Shown: positions 17,884 through 29,050 of the stretch, piece by piece | Numbering within the stretch: the stretch's first letter is position 1 | How the letters are laid out: the number at the start of each line of letters is the position of its first letter | DNA from: Hydractinia symbiolongicarpus | Taxonomy: Eukaryota; Cnidaria; Hydrozoa; Anthoathecata; Hydractiniidae | Assembly: GCF_029227915.1 (NCBI RefSeq) | Contig: NC_079881.1 | Coordinates: 14,175,501 to 14,239,500 of the forward strand | Reading direction: 5' to 3' | DNA: 64,000 nucleotides | Translations under genes and position numbers: made by a program | Notes under the pieces: generated by a model | What the model saw: the letters and a program-made list of their open reading frames with translations, nothing else | Databases searched by the model: none | What the model was told of the DNA's origin: nothing

Positions 17884-20258
17884 ATTATTTATTATTTCAT
17901 TTATTTAAAGTTGGTTTTACATAGTAAATAGTAAATACTAATTTACACCAACTAAAGCAAAAAATAAATAAATAAACAAAAAAAAAAAAAAGCCTACATG
18001 TGCAGAGATCTGAAAGATTAAGTGAGATTAGTTCCTTTTTAAAACTCTTGATGGAGAGAGAACTCTTCACTCTGTCAGGCAAAGAGTTCCATAACAAACA
18101 ACTTCGAAATAAAAAAGATCTAGTACCAAAGCGTGTTGAACTTGTGGATGGTAAAAGTAGACTATTTTTGCTGCGCAAATTGTAACTGATACGTCTTATA
18201 GCGTAAAAAGACTGCATAAATGACGAATTTTCGTCTGTTAATGTTTTATAAATCTCTGTGCAGATTATACGTAAATGCAGTTCGTGAATTTGCACACTGT
18301 TACAATTTACCAACAAGTCCTGATAACTGGAATGATAGTCTTTTGTTACAGCTCTCAATGCACGTTTGTGTGTTGAAATGATTAATTTATACTGCACAGC
18401 ACTGCAATACATCCATATAATGGGACAATAGGTAAATATTGATAAAATATAAGAATTAAGCAATAACTTTGATTGTTCAAAACTAATGAATCGTCTTATT
18501 CTGTAAAGACATCTGACATTGCTATTTCCTTTTTTACATAGATTAGAGATGTGCTCATTAAAAGTGAGACATCTATCAATAGTAATGCCTAATAATTTTA
18601 CAGATTCCGATGCGACTAAGAAGTTATTGTTTATTCTTAGCGATAAAGTATCACTGTGTGGACAACCTAAAAACATCATCTGAAACTTTGCTGGATTAGC
18701 AACCAATTGGTTGTTTTCAAACCAGGCTAATACGTTATTTAAGTCATGCTGAAGGTCAGCAATGACTTCATTTAATTGAAATCCACAAGTGTAGATTGTA
18801 TTATCATCAGCAAAGTTGCAAATATCAGTTTTTTCAATAAATTATAATAAGTCATTTATAAATATATTAAACAGAAGTGGACCGAGAATAGAACCTTGTG
18901 GAACGCCGGAAACAATTGAGAGCAACTCACTAAAAGAACTGCAGATTTTGGTTCTTTGAAAACGTCCAGAGAGATAACTTTTCATAAGGTAAAGACTTTT
19001 TCTATCAAAACCATAAGCAGCCAATTTTGAGATTAAAAGGCCATGATCTATGGAATCAAATGCTTTTGACAAGTCCATTAAGACAGTTCCCACCACCCCA
19101 GATTTATCTAAGCACTGATGCCATTTACCAATTAGGCGAAATAGAGCATTTTGGGTGCTATATTTACTTCTAAAACCACATCATAATGATGAAAATATTG
19201 GTTGAAAATAGCTAGAAATCTGATTAAATAGAAGCCGTTCCAAAATTTTAGAAAAACTATTTAAAATACTAATTGGTCGGTAATTTTCTTTCCGAGAGTT
19301 GTCACCCTTTTTAAAAACGGGAATAACTTCAGATAGTTTCAGTAATGATGGAAACATACCGTCAGTGATGCAAGAATTTATGCAGTTTGTAAGTGGCAAG
19401 CAAATTTTGTCTGTAACTATCTGAATTATTCTCGTTGGAATTGGGCCACTGACTGCCTTTTTTGCATTTAGGCTCAGTATTACTTTATGAACTTCCTCAG
19501 GATTAACAGGTAAAAAGGAGAAGTGTCTCTTCGTTTTTGAACGGATCTTTAAAACACTAGGGTGATCAGCATAATGGAGAAGGATAGAATCAAGTTCATT
19601 TAGAGATACTGAAGAGGCCACTTTGGATTTCCAGGGTTTTAAATCAAGTTTCCTTATTAAATCTATGAAATATTTATTAAACATTGTCGCTACTTCACTT
19701 TCATCAGAGATGAATTCATTTTTAACATCATCTAACAAAGAAATCTTTTCACTACCGCGAGATTTGTTCGAAAAAAAAGGTTTACAAGAGCTCCAAAAGT
19801 CTTTGGAATTGGTCCCGTGGGAATGAAAATATGATCTCTTTACTGCTCTGTTCATATTTACAATAATGTTTCTTTGTTTTTTATAAAGCTTTATATATTT
19901 AGAGTAACCTGATTTATTAGCTTTATTTTTGTAGTAAGAGCGTTTCATGATGGCCTTCCTTATATTTCTAGTGATGTGAGGCTTTTGATTACCTCTTACT
20001 ACTCGAATTTTTGCCGGTGCATGTCTATTTAGAACGTCTGTGAAGACGTTGTGAAAAGCATTAAAATTAGATTGATCAATAGCTAATAACTCAGATGAAA
20101 GGTCATACTCAAAATTTGTGCGATGAAAATTTCTGAAAGTTCTATATCTTATATATTTAGGTGAACATTTTATAAGAGACGATTTAAAAAATGTGAAAAT
20201 CAGATGATGATGATCACTGATTCCAGTTTTAAAAGAGCCGCTCTTTTGAAAGCATCTA
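17884..20258 (-). mobile_element. 5'-truncated non-LTR retrotransposon (CR1/L2-like) inserted in the Polinton
   Basis: Minus-strand remnants in order: the end of an APE endonuclease (GISDHHHLIFTF near 20215), the linker, RT motifs (ENYRPISILNSFSKILERLL, LMDLSKAFDSIDH, VPQGSILGPLLFNIFINDLL, then FADDNTIYTCG near 18800) and the thumb/C-terminal region to about 17910. The coding frame is broken by a frameshift near 19140-19190 and a TAA directly before the FADD segment. The 3' end is an AT-rich TAAA-type tail. Flanking 16-bp duplications mark a target-primed insertion. The RT pattern fits the CR1/L2/Jockey group, and I favour CR1/L2 because of the microsatellite-like tail. Confidence 0.85.
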
Positions 20259-20274
20259 TTTTTATTTTTTATTT
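20259..20274. repeat. LINE target-site duplication, 5' copy
   Basis: TTTTTATTTTTTATTT, matching 17868-17883. Confidence 0.65.
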
Positions 20275-20833
20275 TTTCTTGCTGTTCGTCATCTCGCTTT
20301 TCATCTGTCTTGGACACATGAGCTAAAGTGTGATTAATGGTATGAGCAGCAACCAAGATTGGCGCTAGAAATTTTCCAAAGGCAGAGTACACAAGGATCC
20401 CCAAATCTGCAATGGAGTCCTTGATAATCGGATCTTCCTCGATGTCTTTTTCCAGACCCTCCGCACTATCGAGTTGAACAACATTACCTACGGCCTTCGC
20501 GTACATGCTAATCGCATGTGAAGATAGTGCCTTGGCGGTCTTTTCTCCCTTATCGTGGAGCTCTCGTTGAACCTCATCTGGAGCCTTGTCAGCAAAGCTT
20601 TCAGTACATTTGTTCGGCAAGAGATGCTGTTTGCCTTTGCGTATAGCTTCTTTCAAAGCTTGACGTTTGTCGATAGGTTTTTCTTTGGGTTGAAAGGCTT
20701 CCGTGTCTACAACATCAAATATAGCTGTAGTCTCACTCATCTTTATTAATACCCTTCTATAGCGCAAAAAGTAGAGCACGATCAAGACGTACGGAAGAAT
20801 TATTGCTATAGTGAGGCCTATGTCGTTCATCAT
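20259..20833 (-). pseudogene. Polinton gene truncated by the LINE: helical protein with possible N-terminal membrane segment
   Basis: Two starts share the element's context: 20833 (AAAAATAAAAATGATG), which adds an N-terminal membrane helix (ILPYVLIVLYFLRYRRVLIK), and 20740 (TTAATAAAGATGAG), which begins the soluble part. The soluble part has a Lys-rich segment, a helical core (GEKTAKALSSHAISMYAKAV) and a mildly hydrophobic region (LGILVYSAFGKFLAPILVAA). The LINE enters near codon 190 and the frame runs on without a stop into LINE endonuclease/RT, giving a 550-codon chimeric ORF (19181-20833). Function of the Polinton part unknown. Confidence 0.6.
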
Positions 20834-20871
20834 TTTTATTTTTCAAAACAAAACCCTCGCAAGGGAACCCT

Positions 20872-21102
20872 CTAGGTTTTTGTTGTTTTTGTTGTTATTG
20901 TTTGAACCCAGAGGGTTTTTGATTCTGTGAGTATACCACTAAGAGCCTTTGGTTCACCATATCCGAGGTGTTTTTCAGTGTTTTCCTGCTTTGCAGGCTT
21001 AGCGTACTTGCTCTTTATACAGAGTGTCGTGCTTGTACTACGCATTAACGAAACCCACCTTTTTAAGTGAGCACTTTCAGAGGCCGTTCCTAGCACTGAC
21101 AT
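20872..21102 (-). CDS. Possible small Polinton protein (76 aa)
   Basis: Starts at TTAAATGTCAGTG and runs to a stop at 20872. Ser/Thr/Lys-rich and low complexity at the end (TITTKTTKT). Lies between the polymerase gene and the LINE-interrupted gene on the same strand. Nothing recognisable, so it may be chance. The surrounding 20834-21484 shows no other supported gene. Confidence 0.25.
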   Translation of the reverse strand: MSVLGTASESAHLKRWVSLMRSTSTTLCIKSKYAKPAKQENTEKHLGYGEPKALSGILTESKTLWVQTITTKTTKT

Positions 21103-21484
21103 TTAACCGGCATTTTGGCACAATTTTTCCCGTCGTGGCACAGTGTGGGAGAAACCGGGGCGAGACGGCCGCTTCCAGCTAGGACGTAATCTCGCCCGCG
21201 CACTCCTACCCTTCCGCCAGGATCTAAGCCTGCTCCCACAATTTTACTATAATTCGAGCTTCGTATAAAACTATTCAGTATCACTTTGAGTACTACCTGT
21301 GTAAAAATTCACGCATCACCGGTTAGCTCGTTTGCACGTCATACAGAAAACTTCTTGCTTATTCAAAAATGTTTATCATTTTTGAATGGATGAGGCAAAT
21401 GAGTTTTATCTTGTTGCTACCGCTTTATACTGAAGAGGAGTGACTTAAAGTTGTCTGAAAATTTAAAATATTTTTCAACGCGAC

Positions 21485-24400
21485 CTACAACTCTAGCGGT
21501 ACTGTGTGGATGCCATCCTCGAGTACCTTCCGCTTGTCATAAAACGCCGAGAGGCCCAGCTTGTTTTGTTCGTACGTAACCATCCCCCGGTTGCGCACCC
21601 GGAAACCTACGTTTTTGGCCATGTCTATAGAGCCATTCAACCCGTTCTTATACCTCTCCCATGTCATAGCGTTCTGCTTCTTCGACATCCCCTTACACGA
21701 AAACTTTGTGCCCTCTTTCCCTTCGACGAAGTAACACTTGATTGAGTCAGCGATCATCCTAAACCCGATAAATTCCGGTTTGAATATCCCTCCTGTTCGA
21801 CTCGAGTACTTATCAGTGACGAGCCAGTTTTTCACGTCTTTGTCGTACTCGTCAAGCAGTTCAGGGCGAACGACATCTCGCAACTCTTCTCCAGAGATGG
21901 CAAAATAGGCACTATCCGTATCCATATACACGTATTCAAAATTCCGACGATCCACGTACTTATCCAAAAAATCGTAATAGAACTCAAGCATGCGCAATTT
22001 GGTCAGCTAGTACACCGCAATGCCGCACTGGTACGCCCTGTCGATATGCACCTTTTTCTTTCCTTCTCGGATCTCGTAACCATCACCTATCTCTTCAAGA
22101 TCTTCAAGGTACGGCGATCTCATCGCTGCATCCACCTTCTTTTCATCTCTCGTAAAGGTGGTGTTCGCGTGCCTCGCTTGATCTTCGATCATTTTCCCAT
22201 AGAACGGGGTCCCTTTCAGCTTTGCCGTATCTCCAGCAATACGCTTGTTAGGATCGTTATCGGCTTGTCGTCGTGCATCCGCAATTTCTTCCGGAAACCA
22301 CGCAAACGGTTTACCTCGTTCATACTTGATGAACTGGTGATACGCTGTCACCTTCAAGCCATGGTCAAGGTACCACTCGAGCAAGATTGTGAACAGCAAG
22401 ATCTTTTCAGCTTTCATCAACCCTAGGAGCTTACGTGTACCTGGAACACGCTTCCGCCCTGTTGCTTTTAGGTACTCGTGCATGTGCTCGGGGATTTGAT
22501 CGTCGGGTATCTCCTTGACCACAAATAGCGGAGCCATCTCGCTGAATTTGTCATACAGCTCCCTCGGGACCTCGATGTCGACCTGCGCAAAACCAAAGAG
22601 GGATCCGTTTTGCACCCCTTCTATCAACAGTCTGATGTTGTGCTCAGCCGTGGGTGGGTTGATCTTGATCAGCTTCTCCTTCCCACATGGAAAGTAGTTC
22701 AGCAACGTACTCGGGTACAGTAGGTTCGCGTCAAGCCCCAAAACAGTTTTGCACTTCCGTGGCTCCTGGTAGATGTGAGATCTGATACCCGTCACGTCTC
22801 TCTCGTGGTACCTACAGAACACGATGGCAGGCCCTCCCACCATGCCCGTTTGAAGCAGTTCATACGCCTCATTCTTTGTGCACTCAGTGCAAGCCTTTTG
22901 CACCTTTTTGCACGCCTTGCAACTCTTTCCTTTGCATCCCCCTGCACATTTTTTTCCCTTGCATGTCTTGCACTTTTTACCCCTGCATGTCTTGCATTTT
23001 TTCCCTTTGCAAGTCTCGCAATTCTCACCTTTCTTTCTCTTTCCACCACAACCCTCGCATGGCCTACCGTTACACACCTCGCAAAAGTTACCCTCACACT
23101 CTTTACACTGTTCTCGAGCTTTCTTGCACGCCTCGCAGCCCACCCCTTTGCACGGTTTGCTTTCACACTTGTGTTTGCACGGCTCTCCTGGAGCGTAGAG
23201 CTCTAGCTATGGGTTCAGTCGTAGAGACTTGTTCAAGACGTAGCGCATCGATACGCCTGGAATGCTTACCGCGTCTTTCAAAATGTCTTTCCCGTCGTCG
23301 TAGTACTGCTGCCTTGTTTTGTCCACGGCTTCGATGAAAGGTTCCACGTCGGCTAAATTGTACTCACGCAACCAGTCCATCATGGTGACGCAGCCTCGCT
23401 TGTAAAACTCTGCACGGAATGTTTCGTACTCATCAAGAGAGAGGGTGTTTTTACCAATAAGACTGTTATAGAAGTGTTCGTGATCCACGGGGCCGACGTG
23501 GTTTAGCTTGTCATAGCTCGTCAGCCACTCGTAGGGGAACACCAGCTTTTCGAGCTTGCAATCCAGAGACTTGCACCATAGGTCATAGCTCATAACAGGA
23601 GAGAGAAAATTTTTGATATCGAGAAATTTGAACCTCGAGGTAGTAAAGAACATGTAGTTGTTATCTTTCTTCGCCACCTTGATCTTTTCGCTATCGCCTC
23701 TGACAATTTCATCGACAAAGTACCGCTTGATCATGTTCAGGTCATAATTGCCACTGTTGAAACCGATCACGGCCACTTGGTTTACCCACTCGTTCCATGC
23801 CTTCTGAGTCTTATCTGGAAGCATGTCAAAATCATTGGGTCTCGGGTACATTTTCTCTACCTCTTCCACGATGAGGGCGTGTTTCTTGTCGAGCTGCTCC
23901 ACAAACCGTTTACCAAGATCTTAGGATCATCGTGCTCTAAGAACGTTGGATCTCCGTTCAGACTATCGTGAATAGCGACGCTGACCGGCACATGCTCCGA
24001 GATGTATGTTAGATCGGATGTTTGTCGCTGATTCAGAGGGAGCATGAGGGCCTCGAAATCAAACACGATGTAGTGAGGGTAGGGTCTAAATTTTTTCTTG
24101 AAGTACCTCTTGGCTTTGGGTGGGCTCTCACACTCCCACACTGTCACGAGGTTGTAGCCAAGTTTTCGGATGCCTTCCTCCTTTGATTTGGTGGCCGTAT
24201 ATCGATTTTTGTTTGTTCCTTGGCCGGGGCATCCGTGCCACTTGCAACCGTGGTACTTATAGACTGTCCTGGTCTGAGGTTCATAGCCGTCTACCTTGTA
24301 GACCTCATTTTTTTTCTCCCTGCAGCGAATCACGCGTTCTCCTCCATGCCCACACAGCGCGTGATGGGTATGCCTTCCAGTTTTTCTTGACATGTGTTCG

Positions 24401-25728
24401 AGCCATTTACAAGCGTCATAACTGAAGCCCTCACCGTAAAAGACCTTCTCTGACTTGCTAGGCATGCGCTTGACCTTCTTGCCTTTGCAGATGATAGTCG
24501 GCTTTTTTCCCTCGCACTCGTTCTTTTTATGCCTTGTTAGGTTTTCAACTCTGGTGAATCGCTGTTTGCAGGCTTCGCATTCCCAGTTTTGTGTTAAAAC
24601 ATCTATCTTTTTAATGTAAAAACAGTGCCCTTCCAGCATGCCGAGGTTGATGTCATTCAGTCCCTTTCTATACTTATTCTGACCGTACACGAGTCTCCAG
24701 GGTGCCTTTTCAGAGTTTGTCTTCGGTTCAAAGACTCTGATATTGATCTTGAAGCGCTTCGCTATCCCCTCAAAGTCAACGAGCTTCGTAGCACGTACAT
24801 CTTCCCTCTTTAGTTTGGGATTCTCGTAGTACTCGCGTGCTAGTGCGAGAGCTGGCCGAGTAATGTACTTTTCTTTTTGCTTCTTATCTTCACGTGAGTG
24901 TACGACCAGGCATCTCCAGACACACAAATTGTCGGTTCTTTCATCCTCCTTGTCAAAGCTGTAGATGCACCTTTTCCCCCGCAACCAGTCTGGTAAAGGT
25001 CCACAACTTAACAAGGGCTCCCTCCTAGAGATGATCTTGATCTGCACATGCTGGAAGACTATTTTCCCTTCATACGATCCTGGGGTCTCGATTGTTCTTT
25101 CTGGTGGCAAGTACGCCTTCCCCGTAAACTCATGATCTCCTAGATCTAATCGCTGCATTTCACATTTTTCGACAAAGGCCTCGATGTCAGCTAGGCTCGT
25201 AAGCGATACTTCGCTTCCCTTGGTCTTGTGATACGGAGCCGTGCCACCTCCTGCTTCGTAGATGGTGCAAGCAAAACTGTAGACTACCTTGACTCTCATA
25301 TCTATGTAGGGCGTATCTTTTCGCATGATGGCCTCCGCCAGTGGCTGATTAAGGTTCTTGTTGAACCGCCATGTCTTGACACGATTTCTGTCTTCCAACA
25401 TCTGTGTGTCATTTTCGTCAAAAATATGCTGAATGTTTTCGACGCCTTAAGATCGTTTTTTCTCTTGTGGGAACATGTGCTTGATGTCTTCGACTCCGCT
25501 GTATTCGTCTTGTATGTCTCCAGCATCGTAAAAATCCTCTCGCGCTTCGGTTTCAATTTCATCGTGCAGCGTCGTCCTTCCAGCAATTTGTTCCCTTACT
25601 CTGTTATAATAAGAAGTAACAGTGTCTCGTACACTCTTCAGGCGATCGGCAAGAGCGTCGCGAGTTGCTGCTACTGGCGCTGAGACAGCGCTATATAATT
25701 TACTAATTGCAGTCTTGAACCAACTCAT
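21485..25728 (-). pseudogene. Protein-primed family B DNA polymerase of the Polinton, with multiple stops and one frameshift
   Basis: Replicates the element DNA. Start ATAATAAAGAGAAATGAG at 25728. Order: a helical N-terminus, a Cys/His region (WECEACKQRFTRVENLTRH, then YHGCKWHGCPG), ExoI (YIVFDFEA, near 24060), ExoII (GFNSGNYDLNMIK), ExoIII-like (YNLADVEPF), a cysteine-repeat insertion (22870-23190), motif A (LDANLLYPS, near 22715), motif B (GTPFYGKMIED, near 22205) and motif C (YMDTDSAYF, near 21920). In-frame stops are TAA at 25447, TAG at 23207 and TAG near 22007. The frame shifts near 23910. All catalytic motifs survive but the gene is split in five. Same strand as the ATPase and Fic genes. 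Confidence 0.92.
22865..23190 (-). repeat. Cysteine-rich repeat insertion in the polymerase
   Basis: Tandem C-x2-C-x4-C units (CKGKKCKTCRGKKCKTC and similar) between the exonuclease and palm motif A, with more than 20 cysteines. Likely a metal-binding or disulphide-rich linker. Its DNA is correspondingly repetitive. Confidence 0.7.
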
Positions 25729-25748
25729 TTCTCTTTATTATAAGTAGA

Positions 25749-27163
25749 CTAGCCGGGAAACCCGGCGTCGAAACGCCGGGTTAAGCCACAAGTAAAGGTG
25801 TGATCCGGCATTGAACACTCTGTGGAGCGCTTAATAAGAGCCGTAAACTGTCCCACACGATCAGGTGGAGCGCTTTAGTACAGGTATACAGTATGTCGTT
25901 AATCTTTTGAAGCGCATACACCATTATAGTGTGCGACTGTAACATATTTTTCAAAAAATAACTTTCCCGCAACGATAACTGATATAAAAACAGAGTTTAC
26001 AAAGTGTTGTTACTCCATCATAGCAAAAACAATCGTCAATTTTATTTCATTTTGCAGAATAACTTTTTGCGCAAGTTAAAAAATTAATCGTGATACTGGG
26101 CTGAGCCTTAGTACAGTTAAACCGTGTTGCACAGCGTATAGGAATAATACCCTTTTGAAAAAAACTTTCTCGCAGACACAGGGCTGAGCGGTTAGTCCAG
26201 GCGTGATTCCCAAGAAAGTTTAAAAATTAATTGTCACAGTGGTGGGCTGACCTTAGTATATACAGGTAAACGGTGTTGCACATGCCCATAGGCGTAACAG
26301 CCTTTTACAAAAAACAGTCTGTTTTTAACACTGGGCTAACCGCTTAGTACAGTTAAACAATGTTGAACAGACGCATAAGGCGTATTACCCTTTTCCAAAA
26401 ATGTTCATTGCAACTTCGGTTTAAATAAAAACACAGGGAACAGCCTGTCGTTACTCGTCCAGCCAAAACAATCGCTCAGCCATTTCATTTGCAGAAAAAG
26501 TTTGCAGAAAAATTATAAAATATGTAGCTATACCTAGCTAGCTAACTGCATTTAGCATAAAAATTATGTATTGCTTAAGAATATTGTTGTAGCCAAACTG
26601 CATTTTTATACTTTCACTTTTTTAAATAGCCACAGCCTCAACATAAAAATAAATGTTGGCTAGGATAAAAAGCTCTTATACCATACAGAATAGCAATAAG
26701 TGAGGCTCTAGCTAGCTAGTAGCTATAGCTAGCTAATCTTCGTTCCTAGCCAAACATCCTAAAACTGGTGCGTTTAAGATCTGTACGTGGCTAAAAAACG
26801 TGACAATATATTTATCCCAACATTGAAAACAAACAGAAAACAAATATTACAAATATATAAGGCTTTTAGAAGATAAAAAAGTCAAACAGGCCTACAAACC
26901 TCACACACTGACCACAAACACGACCATTATCAAAATGGCCTTCGTTCCGCGAAGATCTTGGATTCTTTCTGGTCGCGAAAATCTTGGTTTTTTTTTAAAG
27001 AATCAGGCGTTGTGAATGGTGTTCCACGCGCGAGCGGTCAAAACAAAGTCGGTAAAAATATATCGCATTTGGTATCGGCGCGTAATTTACAAAATTTCGT
27101 GTTTCCGTTACGGGACGCGGCTTTCGCGGACAGACAGACAAAATACGGCTATTATTAAAGAGA
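25749..27163 (-). mobile_element. Long non-autonomous Helitron, copy 1 of an array (1415 bp)
   Basis: On the minus strand: 5' TCTCTTTAATAATAGCCGT, 3' hairpin AACCCGGCG/CGCCGGGTT, then TCCCGGCTAG at the end. It is joined directly to copy 2. The outer flanks of the whole array are A and T (positions 28786 and 25748 on the complement), the expected Helitron A^T target, inside the Polinton near the polymerase start. No coding sequence. Internal degenerate subrepeats contain GGGCTGAGC...TTAGTACAGTTAAAC units. Confidence 0.85.
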
Positions 27164-28589
27164 CTAGCCGGGAAACCCGGCGTCGAAACGCCGGGTTAAG
27201 CCACAAGTGAAGGTGTGATCCGGCATTGAACACTCTGTGGAGCGCTTAATAAGAGCCGTAAATTGTCCCACACGATCAGGTGAAGCGCTTTAGTACAGGT
27301 ATACAGTATGTCGTTAATCTTTTGAAGCGCATACACCATTATAGTGTGCGACTGTAACATATTTTTCAAAAAATAACTTTCCCGCAACGATAACTGATAT
27401 AAAAACAGAGTTTACAAAGTGTTGTTACTCCATCATAGCAAAAACAATCGGTCAATATTATTTTATTTTGTGGAAAAGTCTTTTTAAAAGTTAAAAAATT
27501 AATCGTGACACTGGGCTGAGTGCTTAGTACAGTTAAACCGTGTTGTACAGCGTATAGTAATAATACCCTTTTGAAAAAACTTTCTCGCAGACACAGGGCT
27601 GAGCGGTTAGTCCAGGCGTGATTCCCAAGAAAGTTTAAAAATTAATTGTCACAGTGTTGGGCTGACCTTAGTATATACAGCTAAACGGTGTTGCACATGC
27701 CCATAGGCGTAACAGGCTTTTACAAAAAACAGTCTGTTTTTAACACTGGGCTAATCGCTTAGTACAGTTAAACACAGTTGAACAGGCGCATAAGGCATAT
27801 TACCCTTTTCCAAAAATGTTCATTGCAACTTCGGTTTAAATAAAAACAAAGGGAACAGCCTGTCGTTAGCCTGTCCAGCCAAAACAATCACTCAACCATT
27901 TCATTTGCAGAAAAAGTTTGCAGAAAAATAATAAAATATGTAGCTATACCTAGCTAGCTAACTGCATTTAGCATAAAAATTATATATTGCTTAAGAATAT
28001 TGTTGTAGCCAAACTGCATTTTTATACTTTCACTTTTTAAGGAGCTAGCTAAATAGCCACAGCCTCAACATAAAAATAAATGTTGGCTAGGATAAAAAGC
28101 TCTTATACCATACAGAATAGCAATAAGTGAGGCTCTAGCTAGCTAGTAGCTATAGCTAGCTAATCTTCGTTCCTAGCCAAACATCCTAAAACTGGTGCGT
28201 TTAAGATCTGTACGTGGCTAAAAAACGTGACAATATATTTATCCTAACATTGAAAACAAACAGAAAACAAATATTACAAATATATAAGGCTTTTAGAAGA
28301 TAAAAAAGTCAAACAGGCCTACAAACCTCACACACTGACCACAAACACGACCATTATCAAAATGGCCTTCGTTCCGCGAAGATCTTGGATTCTTTCTGGT
28401 CGCGATAATCTTGGTTTTTTTTTAAAGAATCAGGCGTTGTGAATGGTGTTCCACGCGCGAGCGGTCAAAACAAAGTGGATAAAAATATATCGCATTTGAT
28501 ATTCGTGCGCATTTTGAAAATTTCGTGTTTCCGTTACAGGACGCCGCTTTCGCGGACAGACAGACAAAATACGGCTATTATTAAAGAGA
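27164..28589 (-). mobile_element. Long non-autonomous Helitron, copy 2 of the array (1426 bp)
   Basis: Near-identical head-to-tail neighbour of copy 1, with the same termini (CTAG at 27165 side, TCTCTTT at 28589 side). Small indels distinguish them, such as an extra AGGAGCTAGCT near 28040. Confidence 0.85.
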
Positions 28590-28785
28590 CTAGTCGTTGC
28601 CCGTGGAAAAATCCACGGGGTCGCCCGTCGTGTTCGCTCATCCTTTAAATTTACCCGTCGTAACAAGGTGGATAAAAATATATCGCATTTGATATTCGTG
28701 CGCATTTTGAAAATTTCGTGTTTCCGTTACAAGACGCTGCTTTGCGGACACACAGACAGACGGAATACGGCTATTATTAAAGAGA
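28590..28785 (-). mobile_element. Short Helitron, third member of the array (196 bp)
   Basis: Same 5' end as the long family but the CCCGTGG/CCACGGG type of 3' hairpin and CTAG end. It abuts the right TIR at 28786. Confidence 0.8.
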
Positions 28786-29050
28786 TTCAACTAACAGCGG
28801 TCGCAATTTGAGTAGGGAATTTCCCTACTCAAACAGATTTGTTGATGTCAGCAGTTTTGTCGAGTGCCGTCATTTTTGATGATGTCAGCGTTTTGCCGAG
28901 TGCCGTCATGATGTCACGTGACTTGTTTACTCATTTGAGGCATGATGAAATCTGTGACGTCACAGATTTTTTAGGGGTCTAAAAGCAGCGTTTTTTAATA
29001 GGGGTTTGACCGTCGAAAACCTAAAACCTGATTATATTACCTCCCTACTC
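28786..29050 (-). repeat. Polinton right terminal inverted repeat
   Basis: Inverted copy of 5647-5908 with only a few differences. Contains the same TGACGTCA palindrome (28948-28969), the CACGTG site, the CACTCGACAAAAC repeats and the AGTAGGG palindrome (28811-28838). Confidence 0.9.

Larger units (their letters stand above)
5647..29050. mobile_element. Polinton/Maverick DNA transposon (virus-like), 23.4 kb including nested insertions
   Basis: Bounded by inverted repeats of about 260 bp whose tips read GAGTAGGGAGGTAATATAA. The flanks are GAGCTA and TAGCTA, matching at 5 of 6 positions, compatible with the 6-bp target-site duplication known for Polintons. The content defines the class: DDX35E integrase, Walker-motif packaging ATPase, protein-primed family B polymerase and capsid-like genes. 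Base composition is visibly less AT-rich than the flanks. Most large genes carry frameshifts or stops, and a LINE and a Helitron array are inserted inside. It is therefore probably immobile on its own, although the TIRs are well preserved. Confidence 0.92.

Noticed and set aside
21090-21284. Gly/Arg-rich ORF with an LAGSG site resembling an adenain cleavage motif
   Set aside because: Begins at GTG with no upstream ATG in a eukaryotic setting, and no protease gene is visible.
1-25728. Reassigned stop codons (many in-frame TAA/TAG in gypsy, Fic and polymerase genes)
   Set aside because: Intact neighbouring genes end normally in TAG (7482), TGA (12628) and TAA (14072), and frameshifts coexist, so decay explains the stops.
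25749-28785. Tandem repeat as a satellite array
   Set aside because: Units have Helitron ends (TC, hairpin, CTAG) and an A^T target, which a satellite would not.
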